Positions 48,378 to 57,106 are shown, counted from the first letter of the stretch. The stretch is 64,000 bases of DNA from Halorubellus sp. JP-L1 (GCF_011440375.1 NZ_JAAOIR010000002.1:744001-808000), one strand, 5' to 3'. Made by a program: numbers and translations. The notes: a model not told the origin generated them from the letters alone.

Positions 48378-50192
48378 ATGGCCGACGACAGCATCGCGGT
48401 CGTGGACCTGGAGCGCTGCCAGCCCGACCGCTGTAACTACGAGTGCAAGAACTTCTGTCCGCCCAATCGCACCGGGAAGGACTGCATCACGGTCCGCGGG
48501 GAGGACACCGTCGACGGGAAGCCCGACCAGGTCCGGATCAGCGAGGAGATCTGTCTCGGTGAGACCTGCGGGATCTGTGTCGAGAAGTGTCCGTTCGACG
48601 CGATCGAGATCATCAACCTCCCGAGCGAGCTCGACGATCGACCCGCGCACCGCTACGGCGAGAACGCGTTCTCGCTGTACGGACTACCGGCGCCCAACCA
48701 GGGACAGGTGACGGGCGTCCTCGGCCCGAACGGGATCGGGAAGACGACCGCGGTCCGCATCCTCGCCGGCGAGATGATGCCGAACCTCGGCGAGCACGCG
48801 GACCCGCCGTCGTTCGAAGCCGTGATGGAGGAGTACCGCGGGACCGAACAGCAGACGTACCTCCGGCGGCTCGACGAGGGCGACCTGACGGTCGCACGCA
48901 AGCCCCAGTACGTCGACGAGATCCCGTCGCGCTTCGACGGGAACACGCGCGAGCTCCTCGCGGCGACGGACGAACGCGGCGTCCTCGACGACCTCGTGGA
49001 ACGCATGGAGATCGGGCCCGTGATGGACCAGTCCATCGACTCGCTCTCCGGTGGCGAACTCCAGCGCGTCGCGATCATCGCGTGTCTCGCTCGCGACGCG
49101 GACTTCTACTTCCTCGACGAGATCACGCCGTACCTCGACATCGGGCAGCGCGTCACCGCGGCGCGCATCATCCGCGAACTCGCCGAAGACGAGGAGAAGT
49201 CGATGCTCGTCGTCGAGCACGACCTCGCCATCCTCGACCTGCTCGCCGACACCCTGAACGTCGCGTACGGCGAACCCGGCGCGTACGGCGTCGTCACGGA
49301 CCCCAAGAGCGTGCGGAACGGCATCAACGAGTACCTCAAGGGGTACCTCGAGAACGAGAACATGCGCATCCGCCCGAACCCCATCCAGTTCGAAGAGCAC
49401 GCCCCGCGGCCCGTCGAGAGCGGGCAGGTGCTCGCGGAGTACCCGGACATGGAGATGAGCTACGGCGAGGGCGAGTTCGGTCTCGAGGTCGAGGGCGGTG
49501 CGATCCGCGAGAACGAAGTGCTCGGTATCGTCGGCCCGAACGGCATCGGGAAGTCGACGTTCGCGAAGATGCTCGCGGGCGAGATCGAGCCGACGAGCGG
49601 CGCGATCGACGTCGACCTCGACATCTCGTACAAGCCCCAGTACATCGACATCGCGCAACCGATGCGCGTCGACGTGTTCCTGCAGTCGATCACGGACCAG
49701 TTCGGGTCGAGCTACTGGGACACCGAGATCGCGCAGCCGCTCCAGCTAGAGCGCATCATGGAGCAGAACCTCGAGGACCTCTCGGGCGGGGAACGCCAGC
49801 GCGTCGCGATCGCGGCGTGCCTGAGCGAGGAAGCCGACCTCTACCTGCTCGACGAGCCGAGCGCGCACCTCGACGTCGAGCAGCGCGTGCAGGCGACCCG
49901 GGCGATCCGCCGGTACGCGGAACGCCAGGACGCGACCGTGATGGTCATCGACCACGACATCTACATGATCGACCTGCTCGCGGACCGCCTGCAAGTGTTC
50001 GAGGGCGAGCCCGCCGCGCACGGACACGCGACGCCGCCCCAGGAGATGCGGTCGGGGATGAACGAGTTCCTCTCGAACCTCGGCGTCACGTTCCGCCGCG
50101 ACGAACGCACGAAGCGCCCACGCGTCAACAAGCCCGGCAGCCAGAAGGACAAGCAGCAGCGCAAGGACGGCGAGTACTACTACGCGAACTAG
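48378..50192 (+). CDS. abcE1: Ribosome recycling factor ABCE1 (Rli1)
   Basis: Iron-sulfur twin-ATPase that splits post-termination ribosomes together with aRF1/Pelota, 604 aa. The N-terminal domain has eight cysteines for two [4Fe-4S] clusters (CQPDRCNYECKNFC and CLGETCGICVEKC). NBD1 has GPNGIGKTT and LSGGELQRVAI; a hinge follows; NBD2 has GPNGIGKST and LSGGERQRVAIAAC. The end is a basic tail. All ATPase signature motifs are intact. It follows the EMC6-like gene with a one-base gap, and its last four bases overlap the convergent gene at 50189. Confidence 0.96.
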   Translation: MADDSIAVVDLERCQPDRCNYECKNFCPPNRTGKDCITVRGEDTVDGKPDQVRISEEICLGETCGICVEKCPFDAIEIINLPSELDDRPAHRYGENAFSLYGLPAPNQGQVTGVLGPNGIGKTTAVRILAGEMMPNLGEHADPPSFEAVMEEYRGTEQQTYLRRLDEGDLTVARKPQYVDEIPSRFDGNTRELLAATDERGVLDDLVERMEIGPVMDQSIDSLSGGELQRVAIIACLARDADFYFLDEITPYLDIGQRVTAARIIRELAEDEEKSMLVVEHDLAILDLLADTLNVAYGEPGAYGVVTDPKSVRNGINEYLKGYLENENMRIRPNPIQFEEHAPRPVESGQVLAEYPDMEMSYGEGEFGLEVEGGAIRENEVLGIVGPNGIGKSTFAKMLAGEIEPTSGAIDVDLDISYKPQYIDIAQPMRVDVFLQSITDQFGSSYWDTEIAQPLQLERIMEQNLEDLSGGERQRVAIAACLSEEADLYLLDEPSAHLDVEQRVQATRAIRRYAERQDATVMVIDHDIYMIDLLADRLQVFEGEPAAHGHATPPQEMRSGMNEFLSNLGVTFRRDERTKRPRVNKPGSQKDKQQRKDGEYYYAN

Positions 50193-50854
50193 CCGTCCTC
50201 GTCTCGTCGCTTTACGAACGTCGCAATCTCTTCGAGGAAGCTGCTGACGTCGTCGTGGCCGGACGCGAACTCGACGAGCGTGCCGGCGTCGGGGCCGCGC
50301 GGGAACCACGCGAGGTCGCCGCCGTCGGTCGCGACGTACACCGCCTCGTCGGACGGCATCGTCAAGCCGGCGAGCGCACGCAGTCGATCACCGAGTCGTT
50401 CGCGGACCGCCGCGGCCGACTCGTCGGTCTCGTGTGCCACCGCCACTTCGTCGTCGTCGACGTGCACGACCGTGCGGACGGCCGAGCCCGCGATCGACCG
50501 GCACAGCGCCCTGAGGACGTCGTCGTCGTACGTCGCCACGCCCGCGAACGCCGCGAGCAGGTCGTCGTCCGCGGCCCGGAGACGCACCGAGTCGACGCGC
50601 GTCATGTACTTCCGCGCCAGGGCGTTCGCGTCCGCGAACGTCTCGCGCTCCCCGAGCGTCAACGGGACGCTCGGCCCCGGCGACAGCAACCGGTGGACGC
50701 GCACGACGTACCGCGACGGCTCCTTCTGGCTCGCTCGCCCCTGCGCGCGCTCGTACCTGGGGAGCACGCTCACCGTGAGGTTCCGTCGTTCGTAGAAGTA
50801 CTCCGCGCCGTGGCGTCCCTCGTACTCGCGATGCCATCCCGGCGGCAGCGCCAT
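50189..50854 (-). CDS. Conserved hypothetical protein cotranscribed with archaemetzincin
   Basis: A 221-residue soluble protein I do not recognise. It begins MALPPGWHREYEGRHGAEY, where a WH-x-E pattern recalls WW-like or surface-binding segments, then alternates charged helices and strands, with no Cys motif except a single Cys. The start ATG overlaps the archaemetzincin stop by one base (TGATG), so it is the second gene of a translationally coupled pair. Conservation of the pair in haloarchaea would be the best guide to role. Its 3' end overlaps abcE1 by four bases. Confidence 0.7.
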   Translation of the reverse strand: MALPPGWHREYEGRHGAEYFYERRNLTVSVLPRYERAQGRASQKEPSRYVVRVHRLLSPGPSVPLTLGERETFADANALARKYMTRVDSVRLRAADDDLLAAFAGVATYDDDVLRALCRSIAGSAVRTVVHVDDDEVAVAHETDESAAAVRERLGDRLRALAGLTMPSDEAVYVATDGGDLAWFPRGPDAGTLVEFASGHDDVSSFLEEIATFVKRRDEDG

Positions 50855-51375
50855 CAGAGGACCTGTCGCTGGCACGTGCCACAGAGCGTCTCCTCTTTGA
50901 CGTCCACCTCGCGGACGGTCGGGGAGAAGTTCATCACGCAGCGCTTGTTGTCGCAGTGCTCGAGCCCGAGCGTGTGCCCGATCTCGTGCACGATCTCCTT
51001 CCGGATGCGGTCCTGGTAGACGTCCTCGGAGTCTGACTCGGCGAGCCCGCCGTCGCTCGACGTCTGGAGGCGGTACGTCGAGACGACGCTCCCGCTCCCG
51101 TCGAGGTACGCGAGCCCGAACACGTAGTTCCGGCGGCGATAGAAGAGGTCCTTGGTCGTGACCGCGATGTTCTTCGAGCCCGAGCCGACGCGCTCGGCGA
51201 GCTGGATGAACTCTTCGGCTGCGTACTGGCTGCGCTGCGTGTCGAAGGCGTCCCGGGGGAGGGACTGGGGGTCGTGGACGGTGACGTCGCACCCATAGAC
51301 AGATCGAAGTCCCTCGGAGGCGGCGCGCTTGACGTGCGCCGGCACCTCCCCGACAGGGACGATGTCGACGAGCAT
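50854..51375 (-). CDS. amzA: Archaemetzincin metalloprotease
   Basis: Zinc metallopeptidase of the archaelysin/archaemetzincin (M54) family, 173 aa. The active site is HEIGHTLGLEHC (zinc ligands His130, His134 and His140 with catalytic Glu131). Downstream cysteines C141, C146, C165 and C168 form the second, structural zinc site typical of the family, with the Met-turn at VMNF. Physiological substrates are unknown. A TATA box (TTTATA on the minus strand at 51400-51406) lies about 28 nt before the ATG at 51375, and it starts the pair with the hypothetical gene. Confidence 0.93.
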   Translation of the reverse strand: MLVDIVPVGEVPAHVKRAASEGLRSVYGCDVTVHDPQSLPRDAFDTQRSQYAAEEFIQLAERVGSGSKNIAVTTKDLFYRRRNYVFGLAYLDGSGSVVSTYRLQTSSDGGLAESDSEDVYQDRIRKEIVHEIGHTLGLEHCDNKRCVMNFSPTVREVDVKEETLCGTCQRQVL

Positions 51376-51399
51376 GCGCTACGGTTAGGTACGTCCACC

Positions 51400-51406
51400 T
51401 ATAAAC
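51400..51406 (-). promoter_or_regulatory. TATA box of amzA
   Basis: The sequence GTTTATA on the minus strand lies 25-31 nt before the amzA start codon. It is too close to the plus-strand GTG at 51415 to serve the UPF0146 gene. Confidence 0.65.
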
Positions 51407-51414
51407 ATCCCGGC

Positions 51415-51834
51415 GTGGGACCACGAGACGCACGCCACCTGGCGCTCGCCGACCGCCTCGACGACTACGACGTCCTCGTCGAGGTCGGGGTCGGGTGCCG
51501 CCACGCCGTCGCTGCCGCACTCGCGGACCGCGGGCGGACCGTGACGGCGACGGACGTCCGCCCCCGGAGCGTCCCCGAGGGCGTCGCGTTCGTCGTCGAC
51601 GACGTGACGACACCGGACCATTCGGTGTACGCCGACGCCGACGTCGTGTACGCCCTGAACTGCCCGCCGGAACTCCAGCGCGCGCTCGTCGACGTCGCCC
51701 GGAGCGTCGGCGCCGACGCCGCGTTCACGACCCTCGGCGCCGACCCGGCGGTCGTCCCCGCGACCCCGGAGGCGCTCGACGGCGTCCGCGAGACGCTGTA
51801 CGTCGCGAGTAGTCGCAGAACGGCACGCAGGTGA
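51415..51834 (+). CDS. UPF0146 family protein
   Basis: A 139-residue protein with a Rossmann-like fold resembling a minimal methyltransferase. VEVGVGCRHAVAAALADRG is the nucleotide-loop-like start, followed by VTATDVRP (acidic residue after strand 2) and YALNCPPELQRAL. The UPF0146 family is archaeal and uncharacterised; whether it binds S-adenosylmethionine is unknown. The GTG start at 51415 gives MGPRDARHL; TTAGG-like sequence at about 51385 may be its TATA. It is divergent from amzA. Confidence 0.8.
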   Translation: MGPRDARHLALADRLDDYDVLVEVGVGCRHAVAAALADRGRTVTATDVRPRSVPEGVAFVVDDVTTPDHSVYADADVVYALNCPPELQRALVDVARSVGADAAFTTLGADPAVVPATPEALDGVRETLYVASSRRTARR

Positions 51835-51843
51835 GCGCTCGCG

Positions 51844-52260
51844 TCACCACTCGACGTTCGAGTCGGACGTACTGGCGCCGTCGTCGGTCTCGATCGGGCC
51901 GTCGCCGACGTACTCGTAGTCGTCGTCGACGAGGAAGACGCCCCCGTCGCGAGTCGTCGTCTCGACGACGTCGAGGACGGCGCCCTCGCAGGGCCCGTAC
52001 GTGCAGACGCCGGAGTCGGCGTCGAACATCGCGGCGTGGTTCTCGCAGACGAGTTCGCCGTCGCGCATCGACGCGCCATCGCCCTTGTCGATGCGGACGT
52101 GCCGGAAGTGCATGCAGCGGTTCAGGTACGCGACCACGCCGTCCTCGAGTCGCGTGAGCAGCGCCTCGTCGATCTCGCCGTCGGCGTCCCGCACCCTGAA
52201 CAGGTGCGTCGACCCGACGGGTGCGTCCTCGACCGCCGCCACCCGCGTCCCCTCGGTCAT
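51844..52260 (-). CDS. Rieske [2Fe-2S] protein
   Basis: Soluble Rieske-type ferredoxin, 138 aa. The cluster ligands are C49-x-H51 (NRCMHFRH) and C72-x2-H75 (LVCENHAAMF), with the second loop ending in the TYGPCEGA motif that replaces the usual CxxxGPAP stretch. There is no signal peptide. Such small Rieske proteins supply electrons to oxygenases or act in nitrite-reductase-like complexes; no partner gene is nearby. The start ATG 52260 gives MTEGTRVAAV. The C-terminal tail is acidic. Confidence 0.88.
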   Translation of the reverse strand: MTEGTRVAAVEDAPVGSTHLFRVRDADGEIDEALLTRLEDGVVAYLNRCMHFRHVRIDKGDGASMRDGELVCENHAAMFDADSGVCTYGPCEGAVLDVVETTTRDGGVFLVDDDYEYVGDGPIETDDGASTSDSNVEW

Positions 52261-52356
52261 CGAGGGGACGTACGAGCCAGCGACGGTATTGGACTTGCGG
52301 TCGCGGGCGAGACCGCGCTGTCGAGCGAGATACCCGGTCGCAATCGACGCCCCCGG

Positions 52357-52662
52357 TCAGGATCGCGTCTCGATGACGAACGCGGGTTCCTCGACGCCCT
52401 CGTGCTTGCACTCGGGGCACCGAGACGGGCGGTTCAGGAGGTCGTCGAACTCGCTGAACCCGCACTCCACGCACTCCGGCGGGGCGACGAGCAGCTCCTC
52501 GTCGCCGTCGCTCCCCTCGACCGTGTGCGAGATGTGTTCGACGTGCCGGAGGGCCGCGCCGGCGGTCACTTCGAACTCCGTCGCGAGCGCGCTCGGGGTG
52601 GCGGGTTCGGCGCGGAGTCGATCGGTCATGCGCTGCCGGGTGGTCGCGTCGGCCTCGCGCAT
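52357..52662 (-). CDS. HTH-zinc ribbon transcriptional regulator (COG3357 type)
   Basis: A 101-residue predicted regulator. An N-terminal helix-turn-helix (ATPSALATEFEVTAGAALRHVEHI, about 20-45) is joined to a C-terminal zinc ribbon (CVECGFSEFDDLLNRPSRC plus PEC, about 63-86). This fusion is a conserved archaeal type of unknown targets. ATG 52662 is preferred because the plus-strand GATAAACG (minus-strand CGTTTATC) lies about 25 nt upstream as a TATA box. The frame stays open for another 62 codons and includes a hydrophobic helix; see findings. Confidence 0.8.
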   Translation of the reverse strand: MREADATTRQRMTDRLRAEPATPSALATEFEVTAGAALRHVEHISHTVEGSDGDEELLVAPPECVECGFSEFDDLLNRPSRCPECKHEGVEEPAFVIETRS

Positions 52663-52907
52663 ACGTCGGGTTTTGGGACCGACCGATAAACGTCTTGCTG
52701 CGACCCCCGGCAGAGAAACGCCCTGCTGCGGCCCCGGCCGCGTCCACCCCGGCAGCATCAGGGCGACCCCGGCGACCGCGATCGTCGACGCGGCGACGAG
52801 CGTCGTGGCGACGACCGAGTCGCCGCGTTTCGTCTGGCTACGTACCACAGCACGCGGCGGAACGACCGAGTCGTCCTTCCATTTCGACGACAGGGAAGGA
52901 CAAAGGT

Positions 52908-52914
52908 CTTAAAA
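52908..52914 (+). promoter_or_regulatory. TATA box of the sugar nucleotidyltransferase gene
   Basis: CTTAAAA lies 22-28 nt before the ATG at 52936, an almost ideal leaderless promoter. Confidence 0.65.
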
Positions 52915-52935
52915 TGACGGAGAGAACCCGGGGGT

Positions 52936-53904
52936 ATGAAAGCTGTCGTGCTCGCGGGGGGTTACGCCACCCGCATGTGGCCGATCACGAAGCACCGACC
53001 GAAGATGTTCCTCCCGGTCGGTGACTCGACGGTCATCGACCAGATTTTCTCCGAGCTGGAATCCGACGACCGCATCACGGACGTCTACGTCTCGACGAAC
53101 GAGCGGTTCGCGGACGACTTCGAGGCGTACCTCGCCGACAGCGAGTTCCGGAAACCGACGCTCTCCGTCGAGGACACGACGGGCGAGGACGAGAAGTTCG
53201 GCGTCATCGGCGCGCTCGCCCAGCTCGTCGACCGCGAGGGCATCGAGGAGGACCTCGTCGTCGTCGCCGGCGACAACCTCATTAGCTTCGACGTCTCCGA
53301 GTTCGTCGACTTCTTCGAGGCGAAGGGCGCGCCGTCGCTCGCGGCGTACGACGTCGGGTCGAAGGAACGCGCGAAATCCTACGGGCTCGTCGAGCTCGAC
53401 GGCGACCGCGTCGTCGACTTTCAGGAGAAACCCGACGACCCCAAGAGTACGCTCGTCTCCATCGCGTGCTACGCGTTCACCGCGGACACCGTCGGGATGC
53501 TCGAGACGTACCTCGACGGCGACAACAACCCGGACGAACCCGGGTGGTTCGTGCAGTGGCTGCAGTCCCGCGAGGACACGTACGCGTTCACGTTCGACGG
53601 CGCGTGGTTCGACATCGGGACGCCGGACTCCTATCTCGAAGCGGTCGCCTGGTACCTCAACGGCGACAATCACGTCGCCGAGAGCGCGACCCTCTCGAAC
53701 ACGACCCTCGGCGAGAACGTGCACGTGATGGGCGACGCAGAGATCTCGGACAGCCACCTCGACCACTCCGTGGTGTTCTCGGACGCCACCATCGCGGACT
53801 GCGACCTGCGGGACTCCATCATCGACGAACACACGCACCTGGACAACCTCGACCTCGCGGGCGCACTCATCGGCGCGCACAGCCAGATCACGAACGGCTC
53901 GTAG
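52936..53904 (+). CDS. NDP-sugar pyrophosphorylase/nucleotidyltransferase
   Basis: Activates a sugar-1-phosphate with a nucleoside triphosphate, 322 aa. The nucleotide-binding start LAGGYATRMWPITKHRPKMFLPVG is the pyrophosphorylase signature (LAGGxxTRxxPxTxxxPK), followed by VVVAGDNLISFD for metal and WFDIGTPDSYLEA for sugar binding. The C-terminal 70 residues form a short left-handed beta helix. The tyrosine-for-Gly change in GGYAT and the length place it near glucose-1-phosphate thymidylyl/uridylyltransferases; the sugar is not deducible. It may feed cell-surface glycan synthesis. Confidence 0.88.
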   Translation: MKAVVLAGGYATRMWPITKHRPKMFLPVGDSTVIDQIFSELESDDRITDVYVSTNERFADDFEAYLADSEFRKPTLSVEDTTGEDEKFGVIGALAQLVDREGIEEDLVVVAGDNLISFDVSEFVDFFEAKGAPSLAAYDVGSKERAKSYGLVELDGDRVVDFQEKPDDPKSTLVSIACYAFTADTVGMLETYLDGDNNPDEPGWFVQWLQSREDTYAFTFDGAWFDIGTPDSYLEAVAWYLNGDNHVAESATLSNTTLGENVHVMGDAEISDSHLDHSVVFSDATIADCDLRDSIIDEHTHLDNLDLAGALIGAHSQITNGS

Positions 53905-53941
53905 CGCCCGTCAGCTCTCTTCCACGTCGCGTCCTCCTGGC

Positions 53942-54664
53942 TCACTCGAGCGTCGCGTCCGTTATCTCGACGTGCCCGCGCGTGCCCTCCCAGACGGTGT
54001 CGTATTCGAGGTCGATCCGTCGCTCCATGTGCGGGCCGTCGACGACGAACGTCTCGAACTCGCCGCCTTCGCCGAGGACGTGTACCCCGTACTCGTCGTT
54101 GAGCGCTTCGAGTTCGTCGAACGCCGCGGCGTCGAGTGTGCGACCGAGCCAGGACTCGTCGAGGCCGCCGGCGGCGACCTGGAGGACGACGATCTCGAAC
54201 CCGGCGTCGAGCATCGCGGCCGCGAGCTCGCGGGGGTCCTCCTGCCAGAGCGGCGCGAACAGGTCGCAGTCGAGACGTTCGCACATCGCCTCGATCCGCG
54301 AGGTCTGGTACTCGCTCTCGACCGCGCCAGCGGTGACGCCCGCGACGCCACCGGGGAGGTCCGCGTCGAGCGCCTCGAGCGCGGCCTCCAGGGGTTCGAG
54401 TTCGGTGTCCCCCTGCTCGCCGGAGTCCGTCGCAGTCTCGGCCTCGAAGTCCTCGGGATGGACGTCGACGAGGTCGATACCGATGCTCTCCGCGGCGAGC
54501 GCGGTCAGGTGCGTCGCCGGCACGTGGTACATGTACGAGTCGTTCTCGGGATGCACCGTCACCAGCCGAGAGACGTCCAGGCCGCGCTCCATCGCACGGT
54601 ATATCGCCCACGAGGAGTCCTTCCCGCCGGAGAACAGGCCGACCCACGAACCGTCTGCTGTCAT
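53942..54664 (-). CDS. dph6: Diphthine--ammonia ligase
   Basis: ATP-dependent amidation of diphthine on elongation factor aEF-2, the last step of diphthamide synthesis, 240 aa. The ATP-pyrophosphatase loop VGLFSGGKDSSWA lies at the N-terminus, followed by TVHPENDSYMYHVPATHL, AGAVESEYQTSRIE and GEGGEFETFVVDGP near the C-terminus, all typical of the family. It has only the catalytic domain, as usual in archaea. It is convergent with the nucleotidyltransferase gene. The start is ATG 54664. Confidence 0.92.
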   Translation of the reverse strand: MTADGSWVGLFSGGKDSSWAIYRAMERGLDVSRLVTVHPENDSYMYHVPATHLTALAAESIGIDLVDVHPEDFEAETATDSGEQGDTELEPLEAALEALDADLPGGVAGVTAGAVESEYQTSRIEAMCERLDCDLFAPLWQEDPRELAAAMLDAGFEIVVLQVAAGGLDESWLGRTLDAAAFDELEALNDEYGVHVLGEGGEFETFVVDGPHMERRIDLEYDTVWEGTRGHVEITDATLE

Positions 54665-54763
54665 ACGAGCGAGGACGCGCTACGAGCGGAAACCTCCCGC
54701 GGTTTCGGCCTCACTCGGACACGTCGCGGCGACCGGGCCCGTTGGTGGCGGCTTCGCCCGCGT

Positions 54764-55930
54764 TCAGGACCCGGTCTCGAGTTCGTCGTCGTCGATGGCG
54801 TCGTCCTCGATGGAGGTCTCGGTGACGAACGCGGCGATGCGGACGCCGACGATCGCGAGCAGGACGGCGGCGACGACGAACACGGCGAGGCGTTCGCCGG
54901 TGCCGAGCGTGAACGACTCGATGCGGACCGCGCCCAGGCGCGTCGTCGGGACCGTGAACCGATCGAAGATCCCGGCGCGTTCGAGGAAGTACCCGCTGAA
55001 TCCGCGGACGACGAGTGCGACGGACGCGAGCACGAACGGGATGTTGAGGCTCGACGAGGACAGCGATCGGTCGTCGGTGAGTGATTCGTCGAGGATGCGG
55101 CCGACGCTCGCGGTGACGCCCGCGGTCGTCAGCCACGGTATCGAGTCGTACGCGAACCGCATCGCTGGGACGACGACGCCCTCGACGTTCTCGACGTTCG
55201 ACGCGCCGAGCGCGCCGACGAACACGCCGACGAGCGTCAGCCCGACGGCGACGACGTACGTGACGACGGAGACGTTCCCCGAGTAGAGGGCGTCCCGCGT
55301 CTGGCTCGCGACGTCGGTGATGACGTCGTCGATACTGAATCCCTTGTAGAGGAGGAACACGCCGATGACGGCGGTGATCGTCGCCGCGCCGACGGCGGGA
55401 CTGTACATCAACGCGAGCGCGGGGAACGCGACGAACGCGAGCCCGATGGGGACGAGGACGGTCTGACGGAGTTCTTCGTCGGCGAGGAACTGCTTGAGGA
55501 GGTAGTACGTCGACTCGATGTCCCTCGCTTGCCGGACGACGACGCGGTCGACGCTGTCGACGTTCAGGCGACTTTCGACGACGGGGACGAGCCGTTCGTC
55601 TTCCGCGCTGTCGATGACGACGACCGCGCGATCCAGATCGTATTCGGCGATGAGGTCGTCGAGCTGGAGTGCGACGGCGCGGTCCGCGCCGACGACGCTG
55701 TCGCTCGCGCCGGACACCACCGCCACGACGCTCTCTTCGTCGCCGTCGCGGAGGTCCCGAGCGACCCGGAGGGTCTCGAGGAGGCTGTTCACGCTCGAAT
55801 CTTCGGGGTCCGCGAGTCCGACGTCCGTCACGAGCGACCGCACGGCCTCCCAGCCGACGATCGGCGTCTCCAGCCCGGTCTTCCGGCCGATGTCGTCCGC
55901 CCGGTCCACGCACACGACCAGCGTAGCCAC
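54764..55930 (-). CDS. DUF373 family membrane protein
   Basis: Conserved archaeal membrane protein of 388 aa. The soluble N-terminal part (about 1-170) begins with LVVCVDRADDIGRKTGLETP, continues with LADPEDSSVNSL and ASDSVVGADRAVALQLD, and includes RDIESTYYLLKQFL; these blocks define DUF373. The C-terminal half has about seven transmembrane helices. Function is unknown; the aspartates of the N-terminal blocks could bind a nucleotide or metal. The GTG start at 55930 fits the family start. Hairpin repeats lie just upstream. Confidence 0.85.
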   Translation of the reverse strand: MATLVVCVDRADDIGRKTGLETPIVGWEAVRSLVTDVGLADPEDSSVNSLLETLRVARDLRDGDEESVVAVVSGASDSVVGADRAVALQLDDLIAEYDLDRAVVVIDSAEDERLVPVVESRLNVDSVDRVVVRQARDIESTYYLLKQFLADEELRQTVLVPIGLAFVAFPALALMYSPAVGAATITAVIGVFLLYKGFSIDDVITDVASQTRDALYSGNVSVVTYVVAVGLTLVGVFVGALGASNVENVEGVVVPAMRFAYDSIPWLTTAGVTASVGRILDESLTDDRSLSSSSLNIPFVLASVALVVRGFSGYFLERAGIFDRFTVPTTRLGAVRIESFTLGTGERLAVFVVAAVLLAIVGVRIAAFVTETSIEDDAIDDDELETGS

Positions 55931-55975
55931 TGACGTAATCGAACAGGACCGGCCGTATAAATCTGCCGTGGACCG

Positions 55976-56111
55976 ACTGCACGAGCATACGGCGACCGCG
56001 AGGTCGCCGTTTCTGTGGTGGCTGTGCTGTGCGGTGTTTTGGTGTGGAGGGGATTGACTGCACGAGCATACGGCGACCGCCAGGTCGCCGTTTCTGTGGT
56101 GGCTGTTTTGG
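55976..56111 (+). repeat. 81-bp tandem unit with covarying hairpins
   Basis: Two copies of the left flank GACTGCACGAGCAT and of the stem ACGGCGACC/GGTCGCCGT (55989-55997/56002-56010 and 56070-56078/56083-56091), loops GCGA and GCCA, followed by TTTCTGTGGTGGCTGT. The stem differs from the other loci at one pair (A-T instead of G-C), matched on both arms. Confidence 0.9.
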
Positions 56112-56116
56112 GCTCG

Positions 56117-57106
56117 TTACCGGAGTTCGAAGTCGGGGCCGTCGTCGTTCGCGACGACGCTCCCGACGCCGGCGCCGGCGGCGTACGCGACTGCCTGGGC
56201 GCTGCCGCGGAGGCGTTCGCCGAGGCCGTGCTGTGGGCGGAACGCTTCGACGGTGACGTCGGTGCCGAGTCGGCGTTCGAGTTCGTCTTCGACGTCGTCG
56301 CGCGCGCCGAGTGCGTCGACGAGCCCGATCTCGTGAGCGGTCTCGCCGAGGTACACCTTCGCTTCGGTGTCGCGGACGGCGTCGGGGTCCATGTCGCGGC
56401 CGTCGGCGACGCGTTCGACGAAGTCGTCGTACCACTCGTCGACGAGGCCCTGGAGGTACTCGCGGTCGTCGTCCGTGAACTCCTTGAGCGGCGACCCGGC
56501 GTCCTTGTACTCGCCGGCGGTCAGCGCCTCGTACTGGACCCCGACTTTGTCCGCGAGCTCCTTCGCGTTCACCTGGCCGAGGATCACCCCGATGCTCCCG
56601 ACGAGGCTGGCGTCGCGCGCCCAGAGTTCGTCGCAGCCGGAGGCGATCCAGTAGCCGCCGCTCGCGCAGAGGTCGTTCGTGTACGCGATCGTGGGGCCGT
56701 CGAATCGCTTCGCGGCGGTCCGGATGTCGTCGCTCGGCACGACTTCGCCACCGGGCGTGTTCAGTTTCACGAGGAGCGCGTCGACGCTGCCGTCGTCGTC
56801 GGCGCGCTCGATCTGCTCGACGATCTCGTCCGCGCCCGGCGACGTCGGCGACGACGGCAGCCGACCGCCACCGCCGTCGCGCGTGATCGGGCCCTTCACT
56901 TCCACCTCCGCGACGTTGTATCCGGGGAGCACGCTGCTGGCGATGCTTCCAGTGACGCGAACGAGGACGGCCGCGGTCGCGAGCACCAGGAGGACCGCGA
57001 GCGGATCCGGTCCCCAGCCGACGAACAACCACCAGCCGACGACCACGCCCACGAGGGCGCCGAGCAGGACGATACCGAGACGGAGCACGCTCCGAGCGTC
57101 AACCAT
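56117..57106 (-). CDS. sppA: Signal peptide peptidase SppA (S49 family)
   Basis: Membrane-bound serine protease that degrades cleaved signal peptides, 329 aa. Two hydrophobic helices (about 8-30 and 36-58) anchor the protein. The catalytic dyad is Ser149 in CASGGYW and Lys201 in AGEYKDAG; the KLNTPGGEV segment lines the substrate site. The archaeal short form (half the length of E. coli SppA) is seen. The start is ATG 57106. It lies after the coiled-coil gene on the same strand and may share its message only through read-through (about 100 bp gap). Confidence 0.92.
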   Translation of the reverse strand: MVDARSVLRLGIVLLGALVGVVVGWWLFVGWGPDPLAVLLVLATAAVLVRVTGSIASSVLPGYNVAEVEVKGPITRDGGGGRLPSSPTSPGADEIVEQIERADDDGSVDALLVKLNTPGGEVVPSDDIRTAAKRFDGPTIAYTNDLCASGGYWIASGCDELWARDASLVGSIGVILGQVNAKELADKVGVQYEALTAGEYKDAGSPLKEFTDDDREYLQGLVDEWYDDFVERVADGRDMDPDAVRDTEAKVYLGETAHEIGLVDALGARDDVEDELERRLGTDVTVEAFRPQHGLGERLRGSAQAVAYAAGAGVGSVVANDDGPDFELR

